Source of the DNA: Gynuella sp. | GTDB taxonomy: Bacteria; Pseudomonadota; Gammaproteobacteria; Pseudomonadales; Natronospirillaceae | NCBI GenBank assembly: GCA_028282465.1 | Contig: JANQHX010000045.1 | Span: 1-64,000, forward strand | DNA: 64,000 nucleotides | Direction: 5' to 3' | In this document: positions 35,946 through 44,878 of the stretch, one piece after another | Layout of the letters: each line of letters opens with the position of its first letter | Position numbering within the stretch: the first letter of the stretch is position 1 | The notes under the pieces: model-generated | The model's database searches: none | What the model was told of the DNA's origin: nothing | Seen by the model: only the letters and a program-made list of their open reading frames with translations | Position numbers and translations under genes: made by a program

Positions 35946-36953
35946 ATGTCCGAAATTGTTGTCTGTGCCCTATACAAATTTGTAGAACTGAAGGATTACA
36001 AAGCACTCAAACCCCTGCTTCTTAAAACCATGGAAGAGCTAGGGGTTAAAGGTACCCTGTTACTCGCAAATGAGGGCATTAACGGAACCGTTGCCGGCAC
36101 TCGCCATGGAATAGACAGCCTACTAAGGTTTTTAAAATCCGATAGCCGCTTGGCAGATTTAGACCATAAAGAATCTTTTGACAGGGAAATGCCGTTTTAT
36201 AGAACCAAGGTTAAACTCAAGAAAGAAATCGTGACCATGGGTGTTGAAGGCATTGACCCAAGAAAGTCAGTCGGTACTTATGTTGAGGCAGAAGACTGGA
36301 ACGATTTGATATCTGACCCTGACACCATTCTTATTGACACTCGCAACGAATATGAATTTGGCATTGGTACTTTTAAAAATGCGATCAACCCTCACACCGA
36401 CTCATTCCGGGAATTTCCTGACTACATCAATAAAACCCTAGACCCCAATAAAAAACAAAAAGTGGCTATGTTTTGCACTGGCGGCATTCGCTGTGAAAAA
36501 TCCACCGCCTATTTAAAAGAGCAAGGTTTTGATGAGGTGTACCACCTGAAGGGAGGCATTCTTAAATACCTGGAGAACGTTCCTGAAGAAAACTCGCTCT
36601 GGCAAGGGGACTGCTTCGTATTCGATAATCGTGTGTCAGTGAAGCACGGCTTAGAGGTCGGTAATTATGAGCTTTGTCATGCTTGTCGGCTGCCTTTAAC
36701 ACCTGAAGATAAAAACCACGAGCATTATGAAGCAGGTGTTAGTTGTCATCACTGTTTTAATAAAACAACTGAAGTTCAGAAGAAGCGATTCAGAGATAGA
36801 GAAAAGCAGCTTCAATTATCCAAAGCCCGAGGTGAAACTCATATTGGTTCCGACGCTCTAGCAAACATTGCCGAGAAACGACAAGCGAAAGCCGCTAGAA
36901 AAGAAGCCCAGCGTGATCAAAACAAACAAACCAAAACCGGGAAAAGCAATTGA
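35946..36953 (+). CDS. trhO: tRNA uridine(34) hydroxylase TrhO (YceA)
   Basis: 335 aa. Oxygen-dependent formation of 5-hydroxyuridine at tRNA wobble position 34. N-terminal acylphosphatase-like domain ([17 protein letters not shown]), a central rhodanese domain with catalytic Cys177 in [11 protein letters not shown] and a C-terminal Cys-rich region ([16 protein letters not shown]). The charged tail ([17 protein letters not shown]) is longer than in E. coli. GAGG precedes the ATG. Confidence 0.93.
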   Translation: MSEIVVCALYKFVELKDYKALKPLLLKTMEELGVKGTLLLANEGINGTVAGTRHGIDSLLRFLKSDSRLADLDHKESFDREMPFYRTKVKLKKEIVTMGVEGIDPRKSVGTYVEAEDWNDLISDPDTILIDTRNEYEFGIGTFKNAINPHTDSFREFPDYINKTLDPNKKQKVAMFCTGGIRCEKSTAYLKEQGFDEVYHLKGGILKYLENVPEENSLWQGDCFVFDNRVSVKHGLEVGNYELCHACRLPLTPEDKNHEHYEAGVSCHHCFNKTTEVQKKRFRDREKQLQLSKARGETHIGSDALANIAEKRQAKAARKEAQRDQNKQTKTGKSN

Positions 36954-37038
36954 TAAGTAAAAGCTTTCAGTAACTGTGATTGCTTTTTATTTCTATGCTG
37001 AAATACTGTTTTCTGAGCTAAAACTATAAGTAAAAACT

Positions 37039-38121
37039 ATGGCCCAATTTAAAGGTAACACCTCGTTCAATCATAGCCAGAGAGATAAAGTAGGCGTGCT
37101 AATTACCAACCTAGGGACACCAGAAGCACCCACAGCCAAGGCTCTTAAACCCTATTTAAAGCAATTTCTATCAGATCCCAGAGTAGTGGAAATTCCTAGG
37201 CTGCTCTGGTGGTTAATTCTTAACCTAATTATTTTGAACGTGCGGCCAAAAAAATCCGCCAAAGCCTATGAGGAAGTATGGACTGAACAAGGGTCGCCTT
37301 TATTGTTCCATACTAAAAATCAAGCAGACAAAATACGAACTCAACTGCAAGGGGAGTTCGGTGATGATTTGGTTGTAGAATTTGCCATGCGTTATGGTCA
37401 GCCAAGTGTGGATTCAGCACTGGATAAAATGATGAGCTCGGGTGTTAGAAAACTCTTGGTATTACCACTCTACCCACAATATTCGGCGGCCACCACAGCT
37501 TCAACATTTGACGCACTCGCCCAGGACTTTCAAAACAGGCGCTGGATTCCTGAGCTTAGGTTTATTACCCACTATCATGACAATGCTGAATATATTGCCG
37601 CATTAGCAGATTCCATCACTAGCTTCCAAGAAACCAAGGGTAAACCCGATAAACTGATTTTTACCTATCACGGTGTGCCTAAGCGTTATTTACTGAACGG
37701 TGACCCCTACTTCTGTGAGTGCCATAAAACTTCGAGGCTGTTAGCTGAACATCTAGGGTTAACTGAAGACGAATACATAACCACCTTCCAATCCAGATTT
37801 GGTCGCGAAGAGTGGCTCAAGCCTTATACAGACGAGACCCTAAAGTCACTGCCAGGAAGTGGTGTAAAAAACGTGCAATTGATCTGCCCAGGATTCTCTT
37901 CAGATTGCTTAGAAACCATCGAAGAAATTGGCCAGGAAAACAGAGAATACTTTGAAGAATCTGGCGGTGAAACCTATGATTACATCCCATGCCTTAATGA
38001 TTCAGCGAGTCACATACATTTACTCTGCAACTTAATTAAGCATAACTTACAAGGCTGGGTGCCAATTAAGTCTCAAGACTACGAATTGCGAAATCAAATC
38101 GCCCAGAATACGAAGCTGTGA
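37039..38121 (+). CDS. hemH: Ferrochelatase
   Basis: 360 aa. Inserts Fe2+ into protoporphyrin IX. Catalytic His of FTYHGVPKRY and Glu of CLETIEEIG are present; LITNLGTPEAPT and VLPLYPQYSAATTAS are family motifs. Full length, apparently monocistronic with its own terminator. Confidence 0.95.
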   Translation: MAQFKGNTSFNHSQRDKVGVLITNLGTPEAPTAKALKPYLKQFLSDPRVVEIPRLLWWLILNLIILNVRPKKSAKAYEEVWTEQGSPLLFHTKNQADKIRTQLQGEFGDDLVVEFAMRYGQPSVDSALDKMMSSGVRKLLVLPLYPQYSAATTASTFDALAQDFQNRRWIPELRFITHYHDNAEYIAALADSITSFQETKGKPDKLIFTYHGVPKRYLLNGDPYFCECHKTSRLLAEHLGLTEDEYITTFQSRFGREEWLKPYTDETLKSLPGSGVKNVQLICPGFSSDCLETIEEIGQENREYFEESGGETYDYIPCLNDSASHIHLLCNLIKHNLQGWVPIKSQDYELRNQIAQNTKL

Positions 38122-38156
38122 TGTAAACAGAAAATATGATTTAAACATAAAATGTG

Positions 38157-38187
38157 AAAAAGGAGTCTAAATGAACTCCTTTTTTTA
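38157..38187 (+). terminator. Terminator after hemH
   Basis: Stem AAAAAGGAGT / ACTCCTTTTT followed by a T run. It ends 20 bases before the next ATG. Confidence 0.85.
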
Positions 38188-38206
38188 TAACTAAACAGGA
38201 TTGGTC

Positions 38207-41077
38207 ATGCAACTGAGAGCAATATTAGGGACGATATTATTATGTCTAAGCTTTTCTTCATTCGGCTCGTTATTTCCGCCCAGCACTGAATGGTATCAGG
38301 TTGAGTCAGACAAGTTTGTTGTTGTGTTTCCAAAGGGGTTAGAAGCTGAAGCCAATCGTGTACTCAATATGGTGGAGCACTACACTCCAAAGTTAGAAAA
38401 AAGCCTTACTCCCGTATTCAAAACCAAGAAGAAGTTTCCAATTGTTATTTCCAGCATGAGCCATGAGTCCAACGGCTTTGTCACACCCTTTCCATTATCT
38501 TCAGTATTTTATAACAAGCCTTCTATTTTCCCCGGCGCTGAGTGGTTTGAAATTTTAGCCATTCATGAAATGAAACATGTCGTGCAGTTCCGCGCCATGA
38601 GAAACTCCCCTACAGGCAATGTTCTTTACATTCTATTAGGTAACACCGGACAGATCGTTCATGAGTTTTTATTTCATCCTGCATGGTTTATAGAAGGTGA
38701 TGCAGTTTTAGAGGAAACCTTATTGTCAAATGGTGGCAGAGGTCGATCGGCCGCATTTGAACTATGGCGAAGAACTCATGAATTAACCAGCCCAAGATAT
38801 AGCTATTACCGATCTTTTTTGGGAACAGGTCAGGATGCTTACCCATACTCCAGCCATTATGAACTGGGTTATTTCATGGCGACTTACTTGAGAAAGAATT
38901 ATGGCGATGATGTCATGACTACACTGGTAAATGATACCGCCAATTTCCATAGAGGCTTTACATTTAATAGCTCAGTTAAGAACGCAACTGAAGGTGATAA
39001 TCAGCCCAGTGTCTATCAGAAAACCATGGACGAACTGAGAGCTATTTGGACGAATCAATACGATTCAACTGAGTTTACCTCTGTAGACAAAATTCCCACT
39101 CGAGAAAAACAGTATTGGCGAAGCTATTACCCCATAGGTGAATACAAGAATAAAACCATTGCACTACTGGTTGATGTCAAAGATGAAGGACAATGGTTAG
39201 TAGCCATTGATGAAAATGGCTCTGAACAGAAAATAAGACGAATGTCTTTTGGAGTTGCCAGCGGTTATTTCAGTACCAGTAAAACCAAAGTATTAAGCCT
39301 TTCAAACAACCAGGTTTGCTGGCCGGAAAGCAAGGCCAACCCGAGGTTTGGTTATCAAAGTTGGGCCGATTTAATCTGCCTTGACCTAAACACAAACCAA
39401 ACCTCAACTCTGATAAAAGATACCAAGCTGACTTCTATTTCAGTATCACCTGATGGTTCCAAGATTGCCGGCGCAGAATTCGATGAGAACCGACATTCAG
39501 CCTTGTTGATATTCGATAACACGGGCGATGAAATATCTCGTATAACCTTACCCAGTTTGACCTCAGCTTATGATCTAACCTGGGATGCGGATGGCAAAAA
39601 CATTTATTTCGCTGTGCTCACCCCAGAAGGTACGGGTATTCAGTCTTACAACATTAGCTCGCAACAAACCAACACTGTGCTGCCACTGGACAATCTTGGC
39701 ACCCCCAGATCTCCCCTATGGATAGATAACCATCTTTTTTATATAAGCGATTATTCTGGTGTTGATAACCTATGGGTGATTGATCTTGAGTCTGGGCAAA
39801 ACTTTCAAGTTGGTCGTCGTCCATTTGGAAGTTACTTTCCTGTTGTAGACAACAATCAAAATATTATTATGACTGACTATCAACAATATGGTCAGGATAT
39901 CGTTAAAGTAATCAATCCATTGTCAGAAGAACAAAAGATAGAATGGCTTGAAATGGAATCCGTCTCCAATGATAAAACCTATTATTTTGCCCCATTACTT
40001 GAGGCCAGAAATAATGATCCAGAATTAAAGCCTGGCCCACCGAAAGTTGAAACCGATTATCCTGTCTCTAAATACAATAGAACGGCAAATCTGATACACC
40101 CACACAGCTGGAACTATTTTTATCTTGGTAACGAATTCGGTGGCTCCATCGTCAGTAACAACTTACTACAAACTCTCAGTGCCCAAGCTGGGTTTAGCCA
40201 CAATACTGAGTTTGATGAAACCAGTGGCTTTTTCAATGTAAGTTATTCGAGATTCACCCCTATTATTAATGCCGGCGCTTTTAGCCAGTTTGTTGAAAGT
40301 GATTGGCTGACCGATGAAGAAACTCAATGGCGAGATCAAGTAGGTTTTCTAAGTATGTCTTTGCCATTTTTTTGGGGTGAGGGCCCAAATAGGAACGCTA
40401 TGTTGCTGGCGTTTGGCTTTCAATATTTAGAACGCCAAGATATCAGCGGCCCCTATCAATTTGATGAAAATTTATTGCCTGTAGACGGTGAATTGGGTTC
40501 GGCTTTTGCGAGCGTTACCTATTCAGACATCACACAGAATGCGTTAAATTCTTTGGCTCGGGGTACGGGTTTTAGTCTACAACTGTATACTCAAACGTCA
40601 GTCGATGATTGGTCAAACCTCGAAAAAGATTTCAGCTCCGCAACTTTGGCGTTTCAGGGGAAAGGTTTTGGTTTAGGTGAAGTCTATAAAGTGTTGATGT
40701 ACGGAGATACTCAGAGTGGTTCTGATAGCTTTTACTTACAACCGAACTTCTATCAAGCCAGAGGGTATGCTAACGATGTAGTGAGAGACAATGGTTTTAT
40801 TTTAAATACCGAATACCAAATTCCACTATCTGTTATCGATCAAAATGTTCTTCGAGCCATTTATTTCAGGTCAACAAACCTAGTCGCAGCTTACGATTAT
40901 GAATACGCAGAGTTTAATAATTATTCTGATGACCGTTCCTCTGTTGGCTTAGGTGTAGATGTACCAACAAATCTATTGAGTAATTACTTTGTTGTTTTTA
41001 ACTTTAGGGCCATGGCACATTATTTAATTGATACTGATGAAACCAGTGTTCAATTGAGTGTAAATGCTTCTCTATGA
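38207..41077 (+). CDS. Secreted gluzincin-like metallopeptidase with TolB-like propeller and outer-membrane beta-barrel
   Basis: About 956 aa. A signal peptide (about 1-22) precedes a peptidase-MA-like domain with zinc motif HEMKH (residues 120-124) and a third-ligand candidate Glu in WFIEGDAVLEE (about 163-170), so a protease fold is likely. Residues about 270-600 have repeated blades with SPDGSKIAGAEF, WDADGKNIYFA and SDYSGVDNLWVIDLESG, typical of a PD40/TolB-like propeller. The last 300 residues (SIVSNNLLQTLSAQAGFS to SVQLSVNASL) are rich in aromatic-alternating strands like an Omp85/surface-antigen barrel. ATG 38207 (AGGA upstream) is chosen. I know of no characterised homologue; surface proteolysis is inference. 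Confidence 0.7.
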   Translation: MQLRAILGTILLCLSFSSFGSLFPPSTEWYQVESDKFVVVFPKGLEAEANRVLNMVEHYTPKLEKSLTPVFKTKKKFPIVISSMSHESNGFVTPFPLSSVFYNKPSIFPGAEWFEILAIHEMKHVVQFRAMRNSPTGNVLYILLGNTGQIVHEFLFHPAWFIEGDAVLEETLLSNGGRGRSAAFELWRRTHELTSPRYSYYRSFLGTGQDAYPYSSHYELGYFMATYLRKNYGDDVMTTLVNDTANFHRGFTFNSSVKNATEGDNQPSVYQKTMDELRAIWTNQYDSTEFTSVDKIPTREKQYWRSYYPIGEYKNKTIALLVDVKDEGQWLVAIDENGSEQKIRRMSFGVASGYFSTSKTKVLSLSNNQVCWPESKANPRFGYQSWADLICLDLNTNQTSTLIKDTKLTSISVSPDGSKIAGAEFDENRHSALLIFDNTGDEISRITLPSLTSAYDLTWDADGKNIYFAVLTPEGTGIQSYNISSQQTNTVLPLDNLGTPRSPLWIDNHLFYISDYSGVDNLWVIDLESGQNFQVGRRPFGSYFPVVDNNQNIIMTDYQQYGQDIVKVINPLSEEQKIEWLEMESVSNDKTYYFAPLLEARNNDPELKPGPPKVETDYPVSKYNRTANLIHPHSWNYFYLGNEFGGSIVSNNLLQTLSAQAGFSHNTEFDETSGFFNVSYSRFTPIINAGAFSQFVESDWLTDEETQWRDQVGFLSMSLPFFWGEGPNRNAMLLAFGFQYLERQDISGPYQFDENLLPVDGELGSAFASVTYSDITQNALNSLARGTGFSLQLYTQTSVDDWSNLEKDFSSATLAFQGKGFGLGEVYKVLMYGDTQSGSDSFYLQPNFYQARGYANDVVRDNGFILNTEYQIPLSVIDQNVLRAIYFRSTNLVAAYDYEYAEFNNYSDDRSSVGLGVDVPTNLLSNYFVVFNFRAMAHYLIDTDETSVQLSVNASL

Positions 41078-41131
41078 TGACTGTTGAACTGAGTTTCGTA
41101 ACGAACTATTTAAAACATAACCGTATTACTA

Positions 41132-41155
41132 AAAAAGCCTCCTATGAGGCTTTTT
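41132..41155 (+). terminator. Terminator after the propeller-barrel gene
   Basis: Stem AAAAAGCCTC-CTAT-GAGGCTTTTT with T tail, 55 bases past the stop. Confidence 0.85.
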
Positions 41156-41215
41156 ATAAATGATGAATGAGTACCATGATGAGAACGCTCTTCCGCAGAA
41201 GCGTCTCCAGCCAGA

Positions 41216-41455
41216 CTAGTGGCCTTGCTTAAGAAGTGTAATCAAATGATGCACATGGTCCACTGCTTCTACACCCGCATGGGTTAAATAACCGCCGTCA
41301 GGTTGGTCAATTAGGCCTTTCTCGAACAATCTTTTTGCCGCATCTATGGTTTCTTGATTCGCTGAATCATGGATTTTCAGCCCTTCCATATGAGACTGCA
41401 TGCTATACATGTTCAGAACATCAATTTCTTTAACTAATTCTAAAGGGAGTGACAT
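41216..41455 (-). CDS. TIGR02647-type small protein
   Basis: 79 aa. Begins MSLPLELVKEIDVLNMYSM and continues KIHDSANQETIDAAKRLFEKGLIDQPDGGYLTHAGVEAV, matching the conserved proteobacterial TIGR02647 family (function unknown, helix-turn-helix-like). ATG 41455 is used; the 15 extra residues back to 41500 are not conserved-looking. Single gene. Confidence 0.75.
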   Translation of the reverse strand: MSLPLELVKEIDVLNMYSMQSHMEGLKIHDSANQETIDAAKRLFEKGLIDQPDGGYLTHAGVEAVDHVHHLITLLKQGH

Positions 41456-41522
41456 AACGTTTATCTCTTTTGTTGTTGTTATCCATCTTGAATATAGCAA
41501 AACCTAAAACTTCAATATTGAT

Positions 41523-42644
41523 TTAAGCCGGTTTTAACACCATCAACTTACCACTGTCTGTTGTGAAGTACAGCCAACCTTCAGGGCCCACTTCCACATC
41601 TCTGATTCGTTCATTCAAGTCTTCTAAAATCCTAACTTCTTGAACTTCTTTATTGTCAGCAGACACTTCAACCATATTAATATGAGTCATCCGTAAAGCA
41701 CCAGACAATAACCAACCATTCCAATTTGGAAAGGCCTCGCCCCGATAAACGACTAAGCTGCCTGGGGCTATGGAGGGAATATAGTATTTTACCGGCTGTT
41801 CCATACCTTCTCTGTGAGTACCTTCACCCACTTGCCTGTTCGAAAAATATTCGCGCCCGTAAGAAATTTCGGCCCAGCCATAGTTTTTACCCTTTTCTAT
41901 CAAATTAATTTCGTCGCCCCCCCTTGGGCCATGCTCAATAGACCAGAGCTGATTGGTTTGGGGATAGAAATCTAAGCCTTGGGGATTTCGATGCCCATAG
42001 CTCCAAATCTCTGGCAAAGCACCGTTGGTATCAACAAAAGGATTATCATTAGGCACAGAACCATCAAGATTCAATCGAACAATGGTACTGGCGTGAGTCG
42101 AGAGATCTTGCCCGTTATCTCGTTCGCCTCTGTCGCCAATACTGAAATACAAATGGCCCTTGTTATCGAAAGCAATGCGACTTCCATAATGCCTTGATTC
42201 AGATGATTCCGATTGAGTAACTAACAACTCGTTCCAATCGGCCATTGCCGTTAAGTCGTCGTTGAGCTTAGCCCTGGCTAACACAGTGACCCCTGGGCCG
42301 CGATTGCCATCGACACGTCGAGAATAAGTGAAATAAAACCATTCAGATCCAGATGGACGCGCGATATCGAGTAACCCACCCTGCCCTGAACTCAACACTT
42401 TAGGTACACCTGACATTTTCTTTTTATTGCCGCTGTTGAGATCGACCAAATGCAGATTGCCATTACGGGACCCAACTAAAACACTATTTTTATTTACAAA
42501 CTCAATTCCCCAAGGAATACCTAGGCCTTCACTTAATTCACTGATAGTAAACTTGTGACCCGCTGCTTCGCCTTGATTAGCCTTTGCTGAGGCCCCCAAA
42601 CTCAAAATCGTTACTAATGTGAGGGTAATAATTTTTGTAACCAT
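41523..42644 (-). CDS. Secreted PQQ-type sugar dehydrogenase (aldose sugar dehydrogenase-like)
   Basis: 373 aa. Signal peptide MVTKIITLTLVTILSLGASAKA. Six-bladed propeller typical of the glucose/sorbosone dehydrogenase family: GIPWGIEFVN, GQGGLLDIA, HYGSRIAFD, YFSIGDRGERDNGQD, IWSYGHRNPQGLDF, and SIEHGPRGGDEINLIEKGKNYGW. Oxidises sugars in the periplasm if PQQ is available; PQQ synthesis genes are not in the window. Its start lies 31 bases inside the carboxylesterase gene, so the two are coupled. Confidence 0.9.
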   Translation of the reverse strand: MVTKIITLTLVTILSLGASAKANQGEAAGHKFTISELSEGLGIPWGIEFVNKNSVLVGSRNGNLHLVDLNSGNKKKMSGVPKVLSSGQGGLLDIARPSGSEWFYFTYSRRVDGNRGPGVTVLARAKLNDDLTAMADWNELLVTQSESSESRHYGSRIAFDNKGHLYFSIGDRGERDNGQDLSTHASTIVRLNLDGSVPNDNPFVDTNGALPEIWSYGHRNPQGLDFYPQTNQLWSIEHGPRGGDEINLIEKGKNYGWAEISYGREYFSNRQVGEGTHREGMEQPVKYYIPSIAPGSLVVYRGEAFPNWNGWLLSGALRMTHINMVEVSADNKEVQEVRILEDLNERIRDVEVGPEGWLYFTTDSGKLMVLKPA

Positions 42645-43309
42645 TCGGAGATCTCCTTAATTTGTAATGGATGTAAGCTATGGGCCATAGGGAAAGTTTT
42701 AAGGTCTGTTTCGTAGCCAGCTTTTTTCACTAGTTCATAACTGGATTTTCCCAACTCAAAGGGAACAACATCATCATAATTACCATGCATAAATTGCACG
42801 GGCATGGGTGTTTCCGGGTTAGCATTTTTAATGGACCCGGGTATGGGTATATAAGTAGATAACGCTAATATGCCCGCGATTGACAATTCACCAGATAACC
42901 CTGCTTGAAGCGCCACTGCACCTCCTTGGGAGAAGCCTGCTAAGACGATACGCTGAGGTTTTATCCCTCTTTGGATTTCCCGTTCTACCAATGCTTTAAC
43001 GCTCGCCACGGAGCTGAACACATGCGCTTCGTTCACTTTTCTGCTCTGTCCTGCCTCCAAAATGTCGTACCAAGCACGCATAAGATAGTTGGCATTAATG
43101 GTTATAGGTATTTCCGGGGCATTGGGGAAAATAAAACGGAAGCAATAGGAATCCCCCAGTTGAAGCTCTTCAACTAAAGGTAAAAAATCATGTCCATCGG
43201 CGCCAAGGCCGTGCAACCAAATAATACTGGCGTCTGGTTGGCGGTATTCGCAACCCGGGGTGTTTTTTTCAATATGCGGCAAGACTGCCATTAACCTCTC
43301 CGTGCTCAT
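42614..43309 (-). CDS. Carboxylesterase/lysophospholipase (alpha/beta hydrolase)
   Basis: 231 aa. Family of carboxylesterase II/acyl-protein thioesterase. WLHGLGADGHDF (oxyanion region), nucleophile in LAGFSQGGAVA (GFSQG), Asp in GNYDDVVP and His in MAHSLHP. No signal peptide, so cytoplasmic. The 3' end overlaps the dehydrogenase start. Two possible ATGs (43309 and the internal MAVLPHIE); the first is used. Confidence 0.9.
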   Translation of the reverse strand: MSTERLMAVLPHIEKNTPGCEYRQPDASIIWLHGLGADGHDFLPLVEELQLGDSYCFRFIFPNAPEIPITINANYLMRAWYDILEAGQSRKVNEAHVFSSVASVKALVEREIQRGIKPQRIVLAGFSQGGAVALQAGLSGELSIAGILALSTYIPIPGSIKNANPETPMPVQFMHGNYDDVVPFELGKSSYELVKKAGYETDLKTFPMAHSLHPLQIKEISEWLQKLLPSH

Positions 43310-43446
43310 AAATTAATCGAACTGACCTAAGTCCATTAGATACGAAAATTTTAAAATAGCCGAACAAGAATAAGTAAAATTATTGCCAACTGTGGGGATA
43401 ATTTTGATATAAAGGCCGCCGTTTTTTAGGAATATCCGAGCCAAAC

Positions 43447-44109
43447 ATGAGCAGTGCTAGCCTAGCCAGTAATATTAAGAACACTTTTAAAGTCAACTTG
43501 ATACCAGCGATTTTTTTGCAAATATTAGCCGTCAGTATTGGGCTTAGTTATTTCTTTTGGCCATCGGCCGCGCCGGTGTTTAACTATTTTTCAGACTTGA
43601 AACTGCAATACGGAATTGTCTATGCAATTGTTTCAACCTCAATATTTGGTGGGCTAATTCCTTTTTTATACCTTTTTTTATCAGGAAAACTAACGGCTAA
43701 TCCGCTTAAACAATTGATTTTTTATTGCATCATTTGGGCATTTCTTGGTGCAGTTGTAGATCTTCTATACACCTATCAAGCGGTAGTTTTTGGTGATGGA
43801 AACGATGTTTTAACCATTATGAAAAAAACGGCTGTTGATCAATTTATTTTCAGCGCTTTATTGTCTTGCCCATTTTTAACGATTGCTTATATGTGGAAAG
43901 ACTATGGGTTTAATTGGGGTAAAACTAAGTTTCAAATAAATAAAGAGCTGTTTACGTTGAAAATACCCACAACCGTGCTCACCAACTGGTTAATCTGGAT
44001 ACCAGCGGTGTCGATCATTTATGCCATGCCTACCACCCTTCAGGTACCCTTATTTAACCTGGTACTTTGTTTCTTTGTACTATTATTGTCTATGTTGGAT
44101 CGAAACTGA
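43447..44109 (+). CDS. Mpv17/PMP22-like integral membrane protein
   Basis: 220 aa with four to five hydrophobic segments (about 20-40, 55-78, 85-110, 130-150 and 180-215). The C-terminal half, with KKTAVDQFIFSAL..CPF, W-GKTKFQINKELFTLKIP, TNWLIWIPAV and MPTTLQVPL, follows the order of the Mpv17 signature (DQ-x-P, W...LK, N-x-x-W-P, VP). The function in bacteria is unknown; the eukaryotic family forms channels. Apparently monocistronic. The match is by eye and needs a profile search. Confidence 0.5.
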   Translation: MSSASLASNIKNTFKVNLIPAIFLQILAVSIGLSYFFWPSAAPVFNYFSDLKLQYGIVYAIVSTSIFGGLIPFLYLFLSGKLTANPLKQLIFYCIIWAFLGAVVDLLYTYQAVVFGDGNDVLTIMKKTAVDQFIFSALLSCPFLTIAYMWKDYGFNWGKTKFQINKELFTLKIPTTVLTNWLIWIPAVSIIYAMPTTLQVPLFNLVLCFFVLLLSMLDRN

Positions 44110-44138
44110 TCGAGTGTTTAGGAACATTTAAAACAATG

Positions 44139-44804
44139 TTATTTGGAAAGATGGTTAATGATGCCAGCCATCATAAAGTCTAGAGCTGACTCGAGTATTT
44201 CAGCTCTTTTGCCCTCACTATCCAAGCTAAATTCTGAAGGCCAGTCATTACAATTAACGGCTGCAGATATGGTTCCACTCAGTACTAATTGAGTAAGGCC
44301 ATGTACAAATGACCAGCAAACCAATGAACCCAGTGATGTGTTGAATTCACAGGGTTCGCCACCATTTTTAAGAATGATTTTCTGCACTGTTTCATGCAGG
44401 TATTTTTCACTTCTTACCGCTGATTCTGCATCTTCAGCAGTGAAACGCTCAGGGTTAACCTTAATGTTGGTCATGAGCCAATACACGTCTGGAAACTCAA
44501 CACCAAAACTCAGGTAAGCCCTAGCCAAGCACCTCAAATGTTCTTCTGGGTCATCAGAACCTGGACAGTAGGTGGTTATGTACAAATGAAACCGATCAAA
44601 GGCTTCACTTTTAATAGCCACCAACAAAGCATCTTTATCTTCGAAATGGTTGTAAGCAGCAGTGGCCGACACACCGACTTCTTTTGCCAGCTTACGCAGG
44701 CTCAAAGCTGAAATCCCTTCTTCAGAGATCATATTTATGGCTGTGTTCACCATGGCTTCTTTCAAATTGCCATGGTGATAAGCATCTTTTTTAGGTCTGG
44801 CCAT
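44139..44804 (-). CDS. TetR/AcrR-family regulator with WHG-type C-terminal domain
   Basis: 221 aa. The N-terminal helix-turn-helix (MARPKKDAYHHGNLKEAMV, then LSLRKLAKEVGVSATAAYNHFEDKDALLVA) leads to a helical ligand domain. ATG 44804 is chosen; the upstream MFELRSC stretch is not typical. It lies 74 bases downstream of the RND operon genes on the same strand, probably the last member, and is the obvious candidate repressor of that operon. Confidence 0.88.
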   Translation of the reverse strand: MARPKKDAYHHGNLKEAMVNTAINMISEEGISALSLRKLAKEVGVSATAAYNHFEDKDALLVAIKSEAFDRFHLYITTYCPGSDDPEEHLRCLARAYLSFGVEFPDVYWLMTNIKVNPERFTAEDAESAVRSEKYLHETVQKIILKNGGEPCEFNTSLGSLVCWSFVHGLTQLVLSGTISAAVNCNDWPSEFSLDSEGKRAEILESALDFMMAGIINHLSK

Positions 44805-44878
44805 ACAACTTCTTAGTTCGAACATTCAGATTAACCTTGCATTATGTGATTGACTTGAACTTTTAGCTAGGGCCATCA

